A stretch of 64,000 bases of DNA from Streptomyces kaniharaensis (GTDB taxonomy: Bacteria; Actinomycetota; Actinomycetes; Streptomycetales; Streptomycetaceae): positions 4,515,501 to 4,579,500 of the forward strand of contig NZ_WBOF01000001.1 of NCBI RefSeq assembly GCF_009569385.1, in the 5' to 3' direction. Made by a program: the position numbers and the translations under genes. Position 1 is the stretch's first letter. Each line of letters opens with the position of its first letter. Below are positions 50,574 through 61,305 of the stretch, one piece after another. A model generated the notes under the pieces. It saw only the letters and a program-made list of their open reading frames with translations, did no database searches and was not told where the DNA came from.

Positions 50574-51692
50574 GTGCCGCCGCTGGACGTTCCCGCGCTC
50601 GTCGACCACCACTGCCACAGCGTGGTCGCGGCCGACCTCGCGGACGACGCCCTGGCCGGGCTGCTCACCGAGTCCGACCGGCCGCCCGCGCCCGGCACCT
50701 CGCCGTTCGACAGCGCGCTCGGCCTGGCCGTCCGGCGCTGGTGCCCGCCCGCACTCGGCCTGCCGGTGCACGCCCCGGCCGCCGACTACCTGGCGCGGCG
50801 GCGCGAGCTGGGCGCCGCCGAGGCCACCCGCCGGCTGCTGGCCGCCGCCGCGCTGGACACCTGCCTGGTGGACACCGGGCTGACCGCCGCGGCGGGCCGT
50901 CCGCTGCTCCCGCTCACCGAGTTCGCCGAGGCCGCCGGGGCCCGGGTGCGCGAGGTGGTGCGGCTGGAGTCGGTCGCCGAGGCGGTGCCGGCGACGGCCG
51001 GGGACTGGCCGCGGGCCGTCCGCGAGGCGCTGGCGGGGGCCGCCGCCGGGGCCGTCGCGGTCAAGTCGGTGCTCGCCTACCGGCACGGCCTGGCCGTCCC
51101 GCCCGAACGGCCCGCGACGGCGGCCGTGGTGGCCGCGGCCGGGGCATGGCTGCGTTCCGGGCACGGCCGGCTGACCGACCCGGTCCTGCTGCACCACCTG
51201 CTCTGGACCGCCGTGGACGTGTGCGCCGAGCTGGGCCTGCCGCTCCAACTCCACACCGGTTTCGGCGATCCGGACCTCACCCTGCACCTGGCGGACCCGT
51301 CGCTGCTCACCGGCTTCGTCCGGGCGGCCGAGCCGAGCGTTGTCCCGCTGGTGCTGCTGCACGGCTACCCCTACCACCGGCAGGCCGCCTGGCTGGCGCA
51401 GGCCTTCCCGACCGTGTACACCGACCTCGGGCTGACCGCCTCCTACACCGGGCCCCGGGTGGCCGAGGTGCTCGGCGAGATGCTGGAGCTGGCGCCGTTC
51501 GGCAAACTCCTGTTCTCCACCGACGCGTACGGGCTGCCCGAGCTGTACCTGGTGGGCTCGGCTCAGTTCCGACACGGAATAGGCGAGTTGCTCACACGCT
51601 GGCGGGCGGTCGGCGCCTGTTCGGAGGCGGACGCCGAGCGGGTGGTGCGGCTGGTCGCCGCGGACAACGCACGTCGGCTGTACGCGCTTTAG
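50574..51692 (+). CDS. Amidohydrolase paired with the GS-like ligase
   Basis: 372-residue amidohydrolase_2-type barrel starting at GTG. Metal and catalytic residues are visible: VDHHCH (about 9-14), Lys in AVAVKSVLAY near 164, His in LQLHTGFGD near 226, His in LLHGYPYHRQ near 264 and Asp in LFSTDAYGLPE near 315. It probably hydrolyses gamma-glutamyl or related amides linked to the upstream ligase. Stop-to-start spacing is 3 nt, so the two are co-translated. Confidence 0.8.
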   Translation: MPPLDVPALVDHHCHSVVAADLADDALAGLLTESDRPPAPGTSPFDSALGLAVRRWCPPALGLPVHAPAADYLARRRELGAAEATRRLLAAAALDTCLVDTGLTAAAGRPLLPLTEFAEAAGARVREVVRLESVAEAVPATAGDWPRAVREALAGAAAGAVAVKSVLAYRHGLAVPPERPATAAVVAAAGAWLRSGHGRLTDPVLLHHLLWTAVDVCAELGLPLQLHTGFGDPDLTLHLADPSLLTGFVRAAEPSVVPLVLLHGYPYHRQAAWLAQAFPTVYTDLGLTASYTGPRVAEVLGEMLELAPFGKLLFSTDAYGLPELYLVGSAQFRHGIGELLTRWRAVGACSEADAERVVRLVAADNARRLYAL

Positions 51693-51844
51693 AGTGCCCC
51701 TGCGGCGCCTGACGCCGTGCCAGTGCGACCCTGGCGCATGGCGGGCCATCACTTTTTAACAATATGACGTGCTGTTTGCCTTGTTAATCCGCAGTCGTCA
51801 GGCCTCTGTTGCCAATCTGGTTGTGACGATTGGATGACTACCTC

Positions 51845-51874
51845 TTGCGCATATCAACGCATATTCATTAGCGT
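51845..51874 (+). promoter_or_regulatory. Possible promoter of the subtilase gene
   Basis: TTGCGC and TAGCGT are separated by 18 nt in an A+T-rich stretch (51745-51890) that stands out in this window, ending about 60 nt before the ATG. A GCATAT repeat (51849, 51859) lies in the spacer. Confidence 0.4.
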
Positions 51875-51935
51875 CCCGATCATTCCATCGCACCTGCCAA
51901 CGCAGCTGCATGACGACGCGGGAGGGCCAACCCCT

Positions 51936-53426
<1,491 letters not shown>

Positions 53427-53457
53427 CGCGCTGACCGCGGCGACACCTGAACACTGA

Positions 53458-53499
53458 GCCGGGGAGCGGGCCCTTTGGTCCCGCTCCCCGGCCGTTCTT
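53458..53499 (+). terminator. Terminator after the subtilase gene
   Basis: Perfect 13-bp stem GCCGGGGAGCGGG (53458-53470) with 53480-53492, then GTTCTTT. Confidence 0.88.
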
Positions 53500-53536
53500 T
53501 AGGCACCCGTGCCCACGGTCGGACAGACCCCGGCAC

Positions 53537-54430
53537 TCACTCGAAACGGTGCTCCCACACCGTCTCGACGGACGGCTTGCCGTGCAGGTCCGGGACCTCC
53601 TGGAGCCAGGCAGGCCGTCCGGCCCTGGTCCGCGCCGCCCGCCGCCGCTCCGCCTCGCGCAGCTGCTCGGGCGTGGCGAAGCCCTCCGGCAGCCACTGGG
53701 ACGAGAGCACCGCCCGCGCCGCCAGGTGGGTGACGTACGCGTGCCGCACCGCGTCCACCGAGTCGAAGCCGGGCTCGTCGGCCAGCCACTCGTCCGGGAC
53801 CAGCGCCAGTACCTCCTCCAGCAGCCCGACGGTGGCCAGCGGGCCGAGCTCCTCGTCGGCCAGCCGGACGTCCGGGGCGCAGCCGCCCAGCGCGTGCGCG
53901 CTGAGGTCGTACCGCTTGCCGACGGCCGCCTCGGCGGTTGCCCAGCGGTGGTGGAAGATCAGCGCGGCGCCGTTGTCGATCAGCCAGAGCCGCCCGTGCC
54001 AGACCACCAGGTTGGGGTTGTGCACGGTGCGGTCGACGTTGCCGGTGAGGGCGTCCAGCCAGACCACCCGTCCGGCCTCGGCGGAGTCCACCGGGGCCAG
54101 GCCGGGCCGGTAGTCCCGCGCGCCGGGCAGCAGGTCCATCCCGAGGTTGAGGCCACCGCTGGCCTTGAGCATGTCCTGGATCTCGGTGTCCGGCTCGTCC
54201 GCGGCGACCGCCGGGTCGAAGTCCACCAGCCGCAGCTCCGGGACGCGCAGGCCGAGCCGTCGGGCGAGTTCGCCGACGATCACCTCGGCGACCAGCGCCT
54301 TGCGGCCCTGCGCGGCGCCGGTGAACTTCACGACGTACGTGCCGAGGTCGTCCGTCTCCACGACGCCGGGCACCGAGCCGCCGGCCCGCAGGGGGTCGAC
54401 GTAGCGCACTGCTGTCACCTGTTCGAGCAC
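53537..54430 (-). CDS. HipA-like kinase-fold protein
   Basis: About 297 residues. The segment YVVKFTGAAQGRKALVAEVI (ATP-Lys region), the catalytic-loop-like DALTGNVDRTVHNPNLV near 160 and the DFG-equivalent LWLIDNGAALIFHH near 180 match the HipA-like group of small actinobacterial proteins. No HipB partner is next to it, so this is not a typical toxin-antitoxin pair. GTG 54430 is the preferred start; other in-frame GTGs lie within 20 codons. It is convergent with the subtilase gene. Confidence 0.72.
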   Translation of the reverse strand: MLEQVTAVRYVDPLRAGGSVPGVVETDDLGTYVVKFTGAAQGRKALVAEVIVGELARRLGLRVPELRLVDFDPAVAADEPDTEIQDMLKASGGLNLGMDLLPGARDYRPGLAPVDSAEAGRVVWLDALTGNVDRTVHNPNLVVWHGRLWLIDNGAALIFHHRWATAEAAVGKRYDLSAHALGGCAPDVRLADEELGPLATVGLLEEVLALVPDEWLADEPGFDSVDAVRHAYVTHLAARAVLSSQWLPEGFATPEQLREAERRRAARTRAGRPAWLQEVPDLHGKPSVETVWEHRFE

Positions 54431-54543
54431 ACCGGCCACCCTACGGCCTGCCCGCCGGAGTGCGAGCCCCGGAAGGCCCGGAGCCGGGCGCTGTGGTTGG
54501 CTTGCCGCTGAGAACGGAACCACCACACGAGGAGAGCAAGGTC

Positions 54544-54984
54544 ATGGGACAGGTGCTGGCCACCACCGAGCGGGTCTACGACGCCGCCCCCGAGCGGGTG
54601 TACGAGGCGCTGGCCGACTACCAGGTGACCCGCCCGAAGCTGCTGCCCGCGCAGTACAGCGAGTACGAGGTCCGGGCCGGCGGCACCGGCGCCGGCACCC
54701 AGGTGCACTGGAGGCTCCAGGCCACCGAGAAGCGGGTGCGGGACTGCCTGTTCACCGTCTCCGCCCCGAAGCCCGACCAGCTGGTGGAGACGGACGCCAA
54801 CTCCAGCATGGTGATCACCTGGACCGTCGCCGCGGCCGGCGAGGGCCGGTCGAAGGTCACCGTCTCGGCGACCTGGCAGGGCGCGAGCGGCATCGGCGGT
54901 TTCTTCGAGCGCACCTTCGCCCCGAAGGGCCTGAACCGGATCCACGACCAGGTGCTCGCCAACCTGGCCGCCGAGGTTCGCTGA
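54544..54984 (+). CDS. SRPBCC-family (START-like) protein
   Basis: 146-residue polyketide cyclase/dehydrase-like protein with a helix-grip fold. The N-terminal TERVYDAAPERVYEALADY and C-terminal FFERTFAPKGLNRIHDQVL (long helix) frame a beta-sheet core. It likely binds a small hydrophobic ligand. GGAGAG lies about 7 nt before the ATG. No operon partner. Confidence 0.8.
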   Translation: MGQVLATTERVYDAAPERVYEALADYQVTRPKLLPAQYSEYEVRAGGTGAGTQVHWRLQATEKRVRDCLFTVSAPKPDQLVETDANSSMVITWTVAAAGEGRSKVTVSATWQGASGIGGFFERTFAPKGLNRIHDQVLANLAAEVR

Positions 54985-55194
54985 GCCCGCGGTACCGTCC
55001 GGAAGTTCCGCGGTGATCCGGCCCTTTGATCCGGCCGTTCCATCCGGCCGGAATCCAGCCGGTAATTCGCTTGGCGATTCGAGGAGTTCGCCCACCCGTA
55101 CGAGCCACGAGCCGTACGGGTGGACGGGCCGCCACCTGTGGGTGACGGGGGCGGCCCGGTGCGGGGGAGCGAGCCTAGGCTCGCCGCCGTGCAT

Positions 55195-56349
55195 ATGACG
55201 ATCCTTCACATTTCGCAGCCGGTGGACGGCGGAGTCGCCCGCGTCGTCGTCGATCTGGTCCGGGGCCAGCGGGAGGCCGGTCACCGGGTGCTGGTGGCCT
55301 GTCCGCGAGGCGGGCGGCTGGCCGAGGAGGCCGCCGCCGTGGGCGCGCTGGTCCGGGACTGGCCCGCCGAGCGCTCGCCCGGGCCGCGCACCGTCGCCGA
55401 GGCCTGGCGGCTTCGCCGGATCGTCCGGGCCGCCGCGCCCGACGTCGTCCATCTGCACAGCGCCAAGGCCGGGTTGGCGGGCCGGCTGGCCGTCCGCGGT
55501 GCGGTGCCGACCGTCTTCCAGCCGCACGCCTGGTCCTTCGCCGCCGTGGACGGCGCGCTCGCCACCGCCACCCTGCGCTGGGAGCGGTTCGCGACCCGCT
55601 GGGCGCACCGGGTGCTCTGCGTCAGCGTCCAGGAGCGGGCCGACGGCGTCGCCGCCGGGGTGCACGCCGACTGGGCAGTGGTGCCCAACGGTGTGGACGT
55701 CCGCCACTACGCGCCCGCCGACCGTCGGGCCGCCCGGATCGCGCTCGGCCTGGACCTGGACGCCCCGCTGGCGGTCTGCGTGGGGCGGCTGTGCCGGCAG
55801 AAGGGCCAGGACGTGCTGCTGGCCGCCTGGCCGGAGGTGCTGGGCCGGGTGCCGCAGGCCCGGCTGGCGCTGGTCGGCGGTGGGCCGGAGGAGCAGCGGC
55901 TGGCGGAGCTGGTGCGGGAGTCGGCCGAACCGTCCCGGGTCCGGCTGGTGGGGGACGTGCCGGATCCGCGGCCGTGGCTGGCGGCGGCCGATCTGGTGGT
56001 GCTGCCCTCGCGCTGGGAGGGGATGGCGCTGGCCCCGCTGGAGGCGATGGCGGCCGCCCGTCCGGTGCTGCTGACCGACGTGCCCGGGGCCCGCGAGTGC
56101 CTGCCCCCGGCCGAGCGCGAGCACGCGGTCGTCCCGGCCGGGGACGCGACGGCGCTGGCCGTCCGGATGGCCGAGGCGCTGTCCGACGCGATCGAGTGCG
56201 GGCGGCGCGGTGCCCGTCTGCGTGATCACGTGGTCGCCCGGCACGACGTCCGCACGGTGGTCGAACAGGTGGATGCTCTGTACCGGCACCTGCTGGGGGC
56301 CGGTCCGGCGGCCGGGCGTCGCCGCACCCGTGTCCCGGAGCGAATCTGA
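55195..56349 (+). CDS. GT4-family glycosyltransferase
   Basis: 384-residue GT-B enzyme. The N-terminal half starts ILHISQPVDGGVARVVVDLV (acceptor domain); the C-terminal half has VCVGRLCRQKGQDVLL near 190, LVGGGPEEQRL near 224 and the EX7E motif EGMALAPLEAMAAARP near 274. ATG 55195 or GTG 55189 could start it. It opens the exopolysaccharide cluster. Confidence 0.88.
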   Translation: MTILHISQPVDGGVARVVVDLVRGQREAGHRVLVACPRGGRLAEEAAAVGALVRDWPAERSPGPRTVAEAWRLRRIVRAAAPDVVHLHSAKAGLAGRLAVRGAVPTVFQPHAWSFAAVDGALATATLRWERFATRWAHRVLCVSVQERADGVAAGVHADWAVVPNGVDVRHYAPADRRAARIALGLDLDAPLAVCVGRLCRQKGQDVLLAAWPEVLGRVPQARLALVGGGPEEQRLAELVRESAEPSRVRLVGDVPDPRPWLAAADLVVLPSRWEGMALAPLEAMAAARPVLLTDVPGARECLPPAEREHAVVPAGDATALAVRMAEALSDAIECGRRGARLRDHVVARHDVRTVVEQVDALYRHLLGAGPAAGRRRTRVPERI

Positions 56350-56682
56350 TCGTTTCACATGCCGTGAATGCCCGCCGCTCAGGCGCTGTCGTATTCCACC
56401 CTCAGCCGGACAAGGGCGAGGCGTCACATCCGAATTGACCTATTCATGGGCGGCTGGCATGAAATGGCAAGTCGACTTCCGGCATGCAAGTCCCGATTCG
56501 GCACCGTCTGATTCTGCCTGCTTCGTGTCGATGTCATGTCGGAAGTTCGCGAGAGAACCGAGAGCCGCCGAAGGCAGCGAGTGCTGTCGGGACCGCGCCC
56601 GCCGGGCCGGGACGGCCGCTGCGCGCCAGCCGGAGCCGGGGCGTCGTCACCCCGGGCACACAGCAGGGGAGTTCGTGCGCTG
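56350..56682. other. Gene-free promoter region of the exopolysaccharide operon
   Basis: 333 bp with a lower G+C content than the flanks and no plausible gene. TTGACC (near 56437) followed after 17 nt by CATGAA could be a weak promoter for the operon that starts at 56683. Confidence 0.35.
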
Positions 56683-58203
56683 ATGACCATTGACCACGAC
56701 AGCGTGCCGCGATCCGACCGGACCCTCTCCGGCCTGCGGCCGGGCACCGGGCTGCTCGACCGCCCGGCCCGATCGGCGCCCACGGAGGCGGTGCCGCCGC
56801 CACGCCGGCATCGCAGGGCGGTCCCCTCCCGGCTCGCCCTGCCGCTCGCGCTGGTCCAGGTCGACGCGATCGCGCTCTGCGCCGCCATCGGCATCGCCAA
56901 CCGGGTGCTCGACCCGGCCCTGCGGGTCGCGCCCCTGGCCGGCGCCGCCGGCGTGCTCCCCCTGCTGCTGCTCCTCAACCTCGCCGGCGGCCTCTACCGC
57001 ACCCGGCTCACCCTGTCCGTCCTCGACGAACTGCCCGCGCTGGCCGTCCGGGCCGTGGTCGCCACCGCGTTCGCCATCACCCTCACCGGCTGCCTGGACG
57101 GCCGCTGGCCCGACTCCGGCCCGGCCACCCCGGCCCGGCTCACCGCCCTGCTCGGCGCCCTGCTGCTGATCGCCGCCCTCGGCCGGGCCGTGCTCTACCA
57201 CCTCGTCCGGCGGGTCCGCTGCAGCCGCCCCAGCCCGGTGCTGGTGCTCGGCGCCGGCCGGCTCGGCCGCCGGGTCGCCGCCGCCCTGCGCGAGCGCGGC
57301 GAGTACGGGATGCGCCCGGTCGGCTTCCTCGACGCCGACCCGCCACTGCTGGGTGGCGACACCGATCTGCCCGTGCTCGGCGGCCGCGAGGTCCTGGAGC
57401 GCGAGATCCGCCGCCACCGCGTCCAGCACGTCGTCGCCACCGGAGGCGCCGCCGACGAGGCCGAGACCGCCGCCGCCCTGCGCGACGCCGCCCGGCTCGG
57501 CTGCGAGGTCTGGCTGGTGCCAGCGCTGCGCGAGTACGGCTCGCTGCCCATCGGCGGGCCGGCCGGCGGCGACCACCTGTGGGGCTTCCCCTGCCTGCAG
57601 GTCGGCCGCCCGGCGATGCGCCGCCCCGGCTGGGCCGCCAAGCGCGCCCTGGACGTCACCGCCGCCGCGCTCGGCCTGCTGCTGCTCGCCCCCGTCCTGA
57701 TCCTGTGCGCGCTCGCCGTCCGCTTCGACACCGGCCCCGGCGTGCTCTTCCGCCAGCAGCGCACCGGGCTGGACGGCCGGGTCTTCACCGTCCTCAAGTT
57801 CCGGACCCTGCGCCCCAGCAACGAGCACGAGTCGGCGACCCGCTGGAACATCGCCCAGGACCACCGGATGGGCGCCGTCGGCCGGCTGCTGCGCCGCAGC
57901 TCGCTGGACGAACTGCCGCAGCTGTGGAACGTCCTGCGCGGCGACATGAGCCTGGTCGGGCCTCGCCCCGAACGCCCCTACTTCGTCATGCGGTTCGGCC
58001 AGGCCTACCCCGAGTACGCGGACCGCCACCGCGTCCCGGTCGGCCTCACCGGCCTCGCCCAGGTCAACGGCCTGCGCGGGGACACCTCGATCGAGGACCG
58101 GGCCCGCTTCGACAACCGCTACATCGAGAGCTGGAGCCTCTGGCAGGACGTCAAGATCCTGTGCCGCACCGCGGCCCTGATGCTCCACCCGGACGGAAGC
58201 TGA
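56683..58203 (+). CDS. Polyprenyl glycosylphosphotransferase (priming enzyme)
   Basis: 506-residue membrane enzyme of the WbaP/CpsE type that transfers a sugar-1-phosphate to undecaprenyl phosphate. Four N-terminal helices (about 48-185), a CoA-binding-like domain (VLVLGAGRLGRRVAAALRE near 187) and the C-terminal bacterial sugar transferase domain with KRALDVTAAALGLLLLAPV near 323, KFRTLRPSN near 374, DELPQLWNVLRGDMSLVGPR near 410 and LTGLAQVNGLRG near 455. GGGGAG precedes the ATG by about 11 nt. Confidence 0.92.
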   Translation: MTIDHDSVPRSDRTLSGLRPGTGLLDRPARSAPTEAVPPPRRHRRAVPSRLALPLALVQVDAIALCAAIGIANRVLDPALRVAPLAGAAGVLPLLLLLNLAGGLYRTRLTLSVLDELPALAVRAVVATAFAITLTGCLDGRWPDSGPATPARLTALLGALLLIAALGRAVLYHLVRRVRCSRPSPVLVLGAGRLGRRVAAALRERGEYGMRPVGFLDADPPLLGGDTDLPVLGGREVLEREIRRHRVQHVVATGGAADEAETAAALRDAARLGCEVWLVPALREYGSLPIGGPAGGDHLWGFPCLQVGRPAMRRPGWAAKRALDVTAAALGLLLLAPVLILCALAVRFDTGPGVLFRQQRTGLDGRVFTVLKFRTLRPSNEHESATRWNIAQDHRMGAVGRLLRRSSLDELPQLWNVLRGDMSLVGPRPERPYFVMRFGQAYPEYADRHRVPVGLTGLAQVNGLRGDTSIEDRARFDNRYIESWSLWQDVKILCRTAALMLHPDGS

Positions 58204-58210
58204 CCAGCGC

Positions 58211-59575
58211 GTGGCCCTCACCATCCCCACCGTCCTCGGGGCCTGCCGCGGGCCGGCCCTGCGGAAGGCGCTGCCCGCGCTCGCCGACCGGCCCAGCCTG
58301 CTCGCCGCCGCCACCGTGCTGCTGGTCTGCGTGCCCACCGGCGAGAAGGACGTCACCGCGGCCGTCCACGTCACCGCCGCCGACCTCGCCTCGCTGGCGC
58401 TGGTCGCGCTCACCGCGCTGAACCTGCTGCGCGGGCGGCTGCCCGCCGTCAGCACGGCCACCTGTGTAAAGTTCGCGGGGATTGTGGTCGCCGCCGCCGT
58501 CGCCACCGTCGGCTCGATCGACCCGGCCGCCAGCGTCACCGGCTTCGTCCGGCTCACCCAGGTGTTCGTCCTGGTGCCGGCCGCGGTGCTCTGCTCGCTG
58601 CGCGACCGCACCGACCAGCGGCTGGTCCTCGGCTCCTTCGTGGCCGCCGCGCTGATCCAGGGCGTGGTCGGCGCCCACCAGTACCTCACCCGGACCGGCG
58701 CCTCCTACACCGGCCAACCGATCCGGGCCGTCGGCACCTTCGGCGCCCTCGACATCATGGCGATGTCCACGGTCGTCGGCTACGGCCTGCTCGCCGCGCT
58801 GGCCGTCGCCCTCGGCGAGCGCCACCCCGGCGGGAACGCCCGGCTGCGCCGAGCGATGTTCGGCGCCGCCGCCTTCCTCGTCCTCCCGCTCGCCGTCTCG
58901 TTCAGCCGCGGCAGCTGGATCGCCACCGGCGTCGCCGCCACCGTCCTGCTGCTGCGCGCCGACGCCCGCCTCCTCGTCCGCGGCGCCGTCCTCGGCCTGG
59001 CCGCCGCGGTCGTCCTGATCGGCGGCCTCGGCCTCGACGCCTCCGGCGTCACCCGGCGGCTCAGCTCGATCGGCTCCGTCTCCGCCGCCCCCGACCAGTC
59101 CGTCTCCGATCGCTACGACCTGTGGGCCACCGCCGGACGGATCTGGCAGGACCACCCCGTCCACGGCGCCGGCCCCAAGGCCTTCCAGCAGCTGCGCGAC
59201 AGCCACGCCCCGCTGCGGCTCTCCTCCGGGAGCGACGCCGCCGACTCCACCATCGGCTTCCAGCGCGAGCCGCTGCTCTCCCCGCACAACATGTACTTCC
59301 TGGTGCTCAGCGAGCAGGGCCTGATCGGCATCGTCGCCTACGGCGCGCTCTTCCTCGGCCTGCTGCTCGGCTGCCTGCGCCGCTCCCGCGGCCCGGGCCT
59401 GGCGGCGCAGGCCCTGCTCACCTGGGTGCTCGTCGACTTCCTGTACGCGGACATCGGCGGCACCACCACCGTGCTGACCTCGGTCGTCCTCGGCCTCGCC
59501 GCGCGTGCGGCCCGGCCCGCCGCGGAGCGGTCGGCCGACTCCACTCCCAAGTCCACCGGGGTGCAAGCGACATGA
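58211..59575 (+). CDS. O-antigen ligase/polymerase-like membrane protein
   Basis: 454-residue protein with about ten to twelve helices. The Wzy/WaaL-type periplasmic loop near 280-370 contains DRYDLWATAGRIWQDHPVHG and AGPKAFQQLR, with SPHNMYFLVLSEQGLIG after it, the typical ligase pattern with a conserved His. It probably polymerises or ligates the polysaccharide repeat outside the membrane. GTG start 7 nt after the priming gene; 4-nt overlap with the next gene. Confidence 0.85.
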   Translation: MALTIPTVLGACRGPALRKALPALADRPSLLAAATVLLVCVPTGEKDVTAAVHVTAADLASLALVALTALNLLRGRLPAVSTATCVKFAGIVVAAAVATVGSIDPAASVTGFVRLTQVFVLVPAAVLCSLRDRTDQRLVLGSFVAAALIQGVVGAHQYLTRTGASYTGQPIRAVGTFGALDIMAMSTVVGYGLLAALAVALGERHPGGNARLRRAMFGAAAFLVLPLAVSFSRGSWIATGVAATVLLLRADARLLVRGAVLGLAAAVVLIGGLGLDASGVTRRLSSIGSVSAAPDQSVSDRYDLWATAGRIWQDHPVHGAGPKAFQQLRDSHAPLRLSSGSDAADSTIGFQREPLLSPHNMYFLVLSEQGLIGIVAYGALFLGLLLGCLRRSRGPGLAAQALLTWVLVDFLYADIGGTTTVLTSVVLGLAARAARPAAERSADSTPKSTGVQAT

Positions 59576-61305
59576 CCACCGAACAACCCGCGGCAGTCGC
59601 GGCCGAACCCACCACGGGACCGGTCCCCGGGCCGCGTGCCGCGGCCGCCGCGGAGCCCCGGGCGGCCGCCCCCAGGCGCGGCTTCGTCGCCAGGGCCTTC
59701 GGCGTCACCGCCGTGCTCACCGCGGCCGGCTCCGTCCTCGGCATGCTCCGCGACCTGCTGCTCGCCAGCTTCTTCGGTGCCAACCAGGGCACCGACGCCT
59801 TCCTGGTCGCCTGGACGGTGCCGGAGACGGCGGCGCCGCTGCTGATCGAGGACTGCATGGCCTTCCTGATGGTGCCCGCCTTCAGCCTCGCCCTGGTGCT
59901 GCGCGACGAGCGGCCCGAAGGCCCCGACCCGGTACGGCAGTTGGCGCGCGTCACGCTGCCCGGTCTGCTGCTGGTGCTGTGCACCCTCACCCTCGGCGCC
60001 GCCCTCGGTGCCCCCCGGCTCGTCGAACTGCTCGCCCCCGGGCTCGCCGACCCGGGCCTCGCCGTCACCTGCACCCGGATCACCGCGCTCACCATCCTGC
60101 CGTTCGGCCTCGCCGGCTATCTCGGCTCCGCCCTGCGTGCGCACCACAGCTTCCTCGCACCGGCCGGCATCTACGTGGCGTACAACCTCACCATCCTCAC
60201 CGCGCTGCTCAGCGGCCACGAGCTGCTCGGGGTGAAGTCGGCCGCGATCGGGGTGGCCGTGGGCGGCGTGCTGATGGCCGGCGTGGTGGCCGTGCCGATC
60301 GGCCGCCGGCTGCGCCAGGGGCGCCGCACCCGGGTACGGTCCTCGCTCGCCGACCAGGGCCTGGTACTGATCCCGCTGGCCGTCCTCCCGATGGTCGCCT
60401 TCACCCTGACCCGTCAGGCGCAGGTCTTCGTCGAGCGGTACCTGGGGTCGGCGCTGCCCCCGGGCAGCATCTCGCACCTCAACTACGCCGCCAAGATCTC
60501 CCAACTGGCCATGACCGTGGCCATCCTGCTGGTGACCGTGACCTTCCCGCTGGTCGCCCGCGCGCTCGCGGCCGGGGACATGGAAGCCGCCCGCGACCGG
60601 GTGGAGAAGGACCTCGGCCAGGGCGCCGCGCTCGTCCTGCTCGGCACCGCCTTCCTGATGGCCTGCGCGCCGTCGGTCGTCGCGATGGTCTTCGAGCACG
60701 GCCAGTTCGGTGCGCACGACACCGCCGCCACCGCCGCGGTCATGCGGGTCTACAGCTTCGGCCTGCCCGCCCAGGCCCTGATCGGCGTCATGATCCGGCC
60801 CTTCTTCTCGATGCGCCCGGTGGTGCGCCGGGCCGGCGACCCGGGGCCCGACGGCGGCGGGCGGCGCCTCCTCGACTGGTACCCGGTCGCCGCCATGGCG
60901 CTGGGCCTGGTGGTCACCGTCACCGTAGGCCTGCTCGCCACCCCCCGCTTCGGCGCCGTCGGGCTCGCCGCCGGGAACGCGGCGGGCATCACCGCGACCG
61001 CGGCGCTGTTGCTGCGCGGCCTGGTCCTGCGCGGCATCCCGCTGCGGCTGCACCGGGTGCTCGGCGGCCACGCCCGGCTGCTGGCCACCGCCGCCGGAGC
61101 CGCCGTCCTCGGCACGGCCGCCGCCGGGCTGTTCGCCGATCCTCTGCTCTCGACCCTGTTCGGGGGCCTCACCGTGGCGCTGGCCTTCGCCGCCCTCGGC
61201 ACCGCGCTCGGTGCCCGCGAGGTGCGCGACCCGGTCCTCGCCGCCGTCCGGGCCCTGAAACCGCCAACTGCCGCCGATGAAGGGAAGCTTCCCCATGGAC
61301 ACTGA
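59572..61305 (+). CDS. MurJ/MVF-family lipid flippase
   Basis: 577-residue membrane protein with about fourteen helices. VTAVLTAAGSVLGMLRDLLL then FFGANQGTDAFLVAWTVPE (about 44-86) is the MurJ/MVF entry. In this operon it is more likely to flip the polysaccharide-lipid intermediate than lipid II, although MurJ function is not excluded. It overlaps both neighbours (4 nt before, 11 nt after). Confidence 0.85.
   Translation: MTTEQPAAVAAEPTTGPVPGPRAAAAAEPRAAAPRRGFVARAFGVTAVLTAAGSVLGMLRDLLLASFFGANQGTDAFLVAWTVPETAAPLLIEDCMAFLMVPAFSLALVLRDERPEGPDPVRQLARVTLPGLLLVLCTLTLGAALGAPRLVELLAPGLADPGLAVTCTRITALTILPFGLAGYLGSALRAHHSFLAPAGIYVAYNLTILTALLSGHELLGVKSAAIGVAVGGVLMAGVVAVPIGRRLRQGRRTRVRSSLADQGLVLIPLAVLPMVAFTLTRQAQVFVERYLGSALPPGSISHLNYAAKISQLAMTVAILLVTVTFPLVARALAAGDMEAARDRVEKDLGQGAALVLLGTAFLMACAPSVVAMVFEHGQFGAHDTAATAAVMRVYSFGLPAQALIGVMIRPFFSMRPVVRRAGDPGPDGGGRRLLDWYPVAAMALGLVVTVTVGLLATPRFGAVGLAAGNAAGITATAALLLRGLVLRGIPLRLHRVLGGHARLLATAAGAAVLGTAAAGLFADPLLSTLFGGLTVALAFAALGTALGAREVRDPVLAAVRALKPPTAADEGKLPHGH

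Noticed and set aside
53537..54430. A HipBA toxin-antitoxin module
   Set aside because: The HipA-like protein has no small HTH partner gene on either side.
59572..61305. The essential lipid II flippase murJ
   Set aside because: The family fits, but the location inside an exopolysaccharide operon with overlapping neighbours makes a dedicated polysaccharide flippase more likely; I therefore gave no gene symbol.
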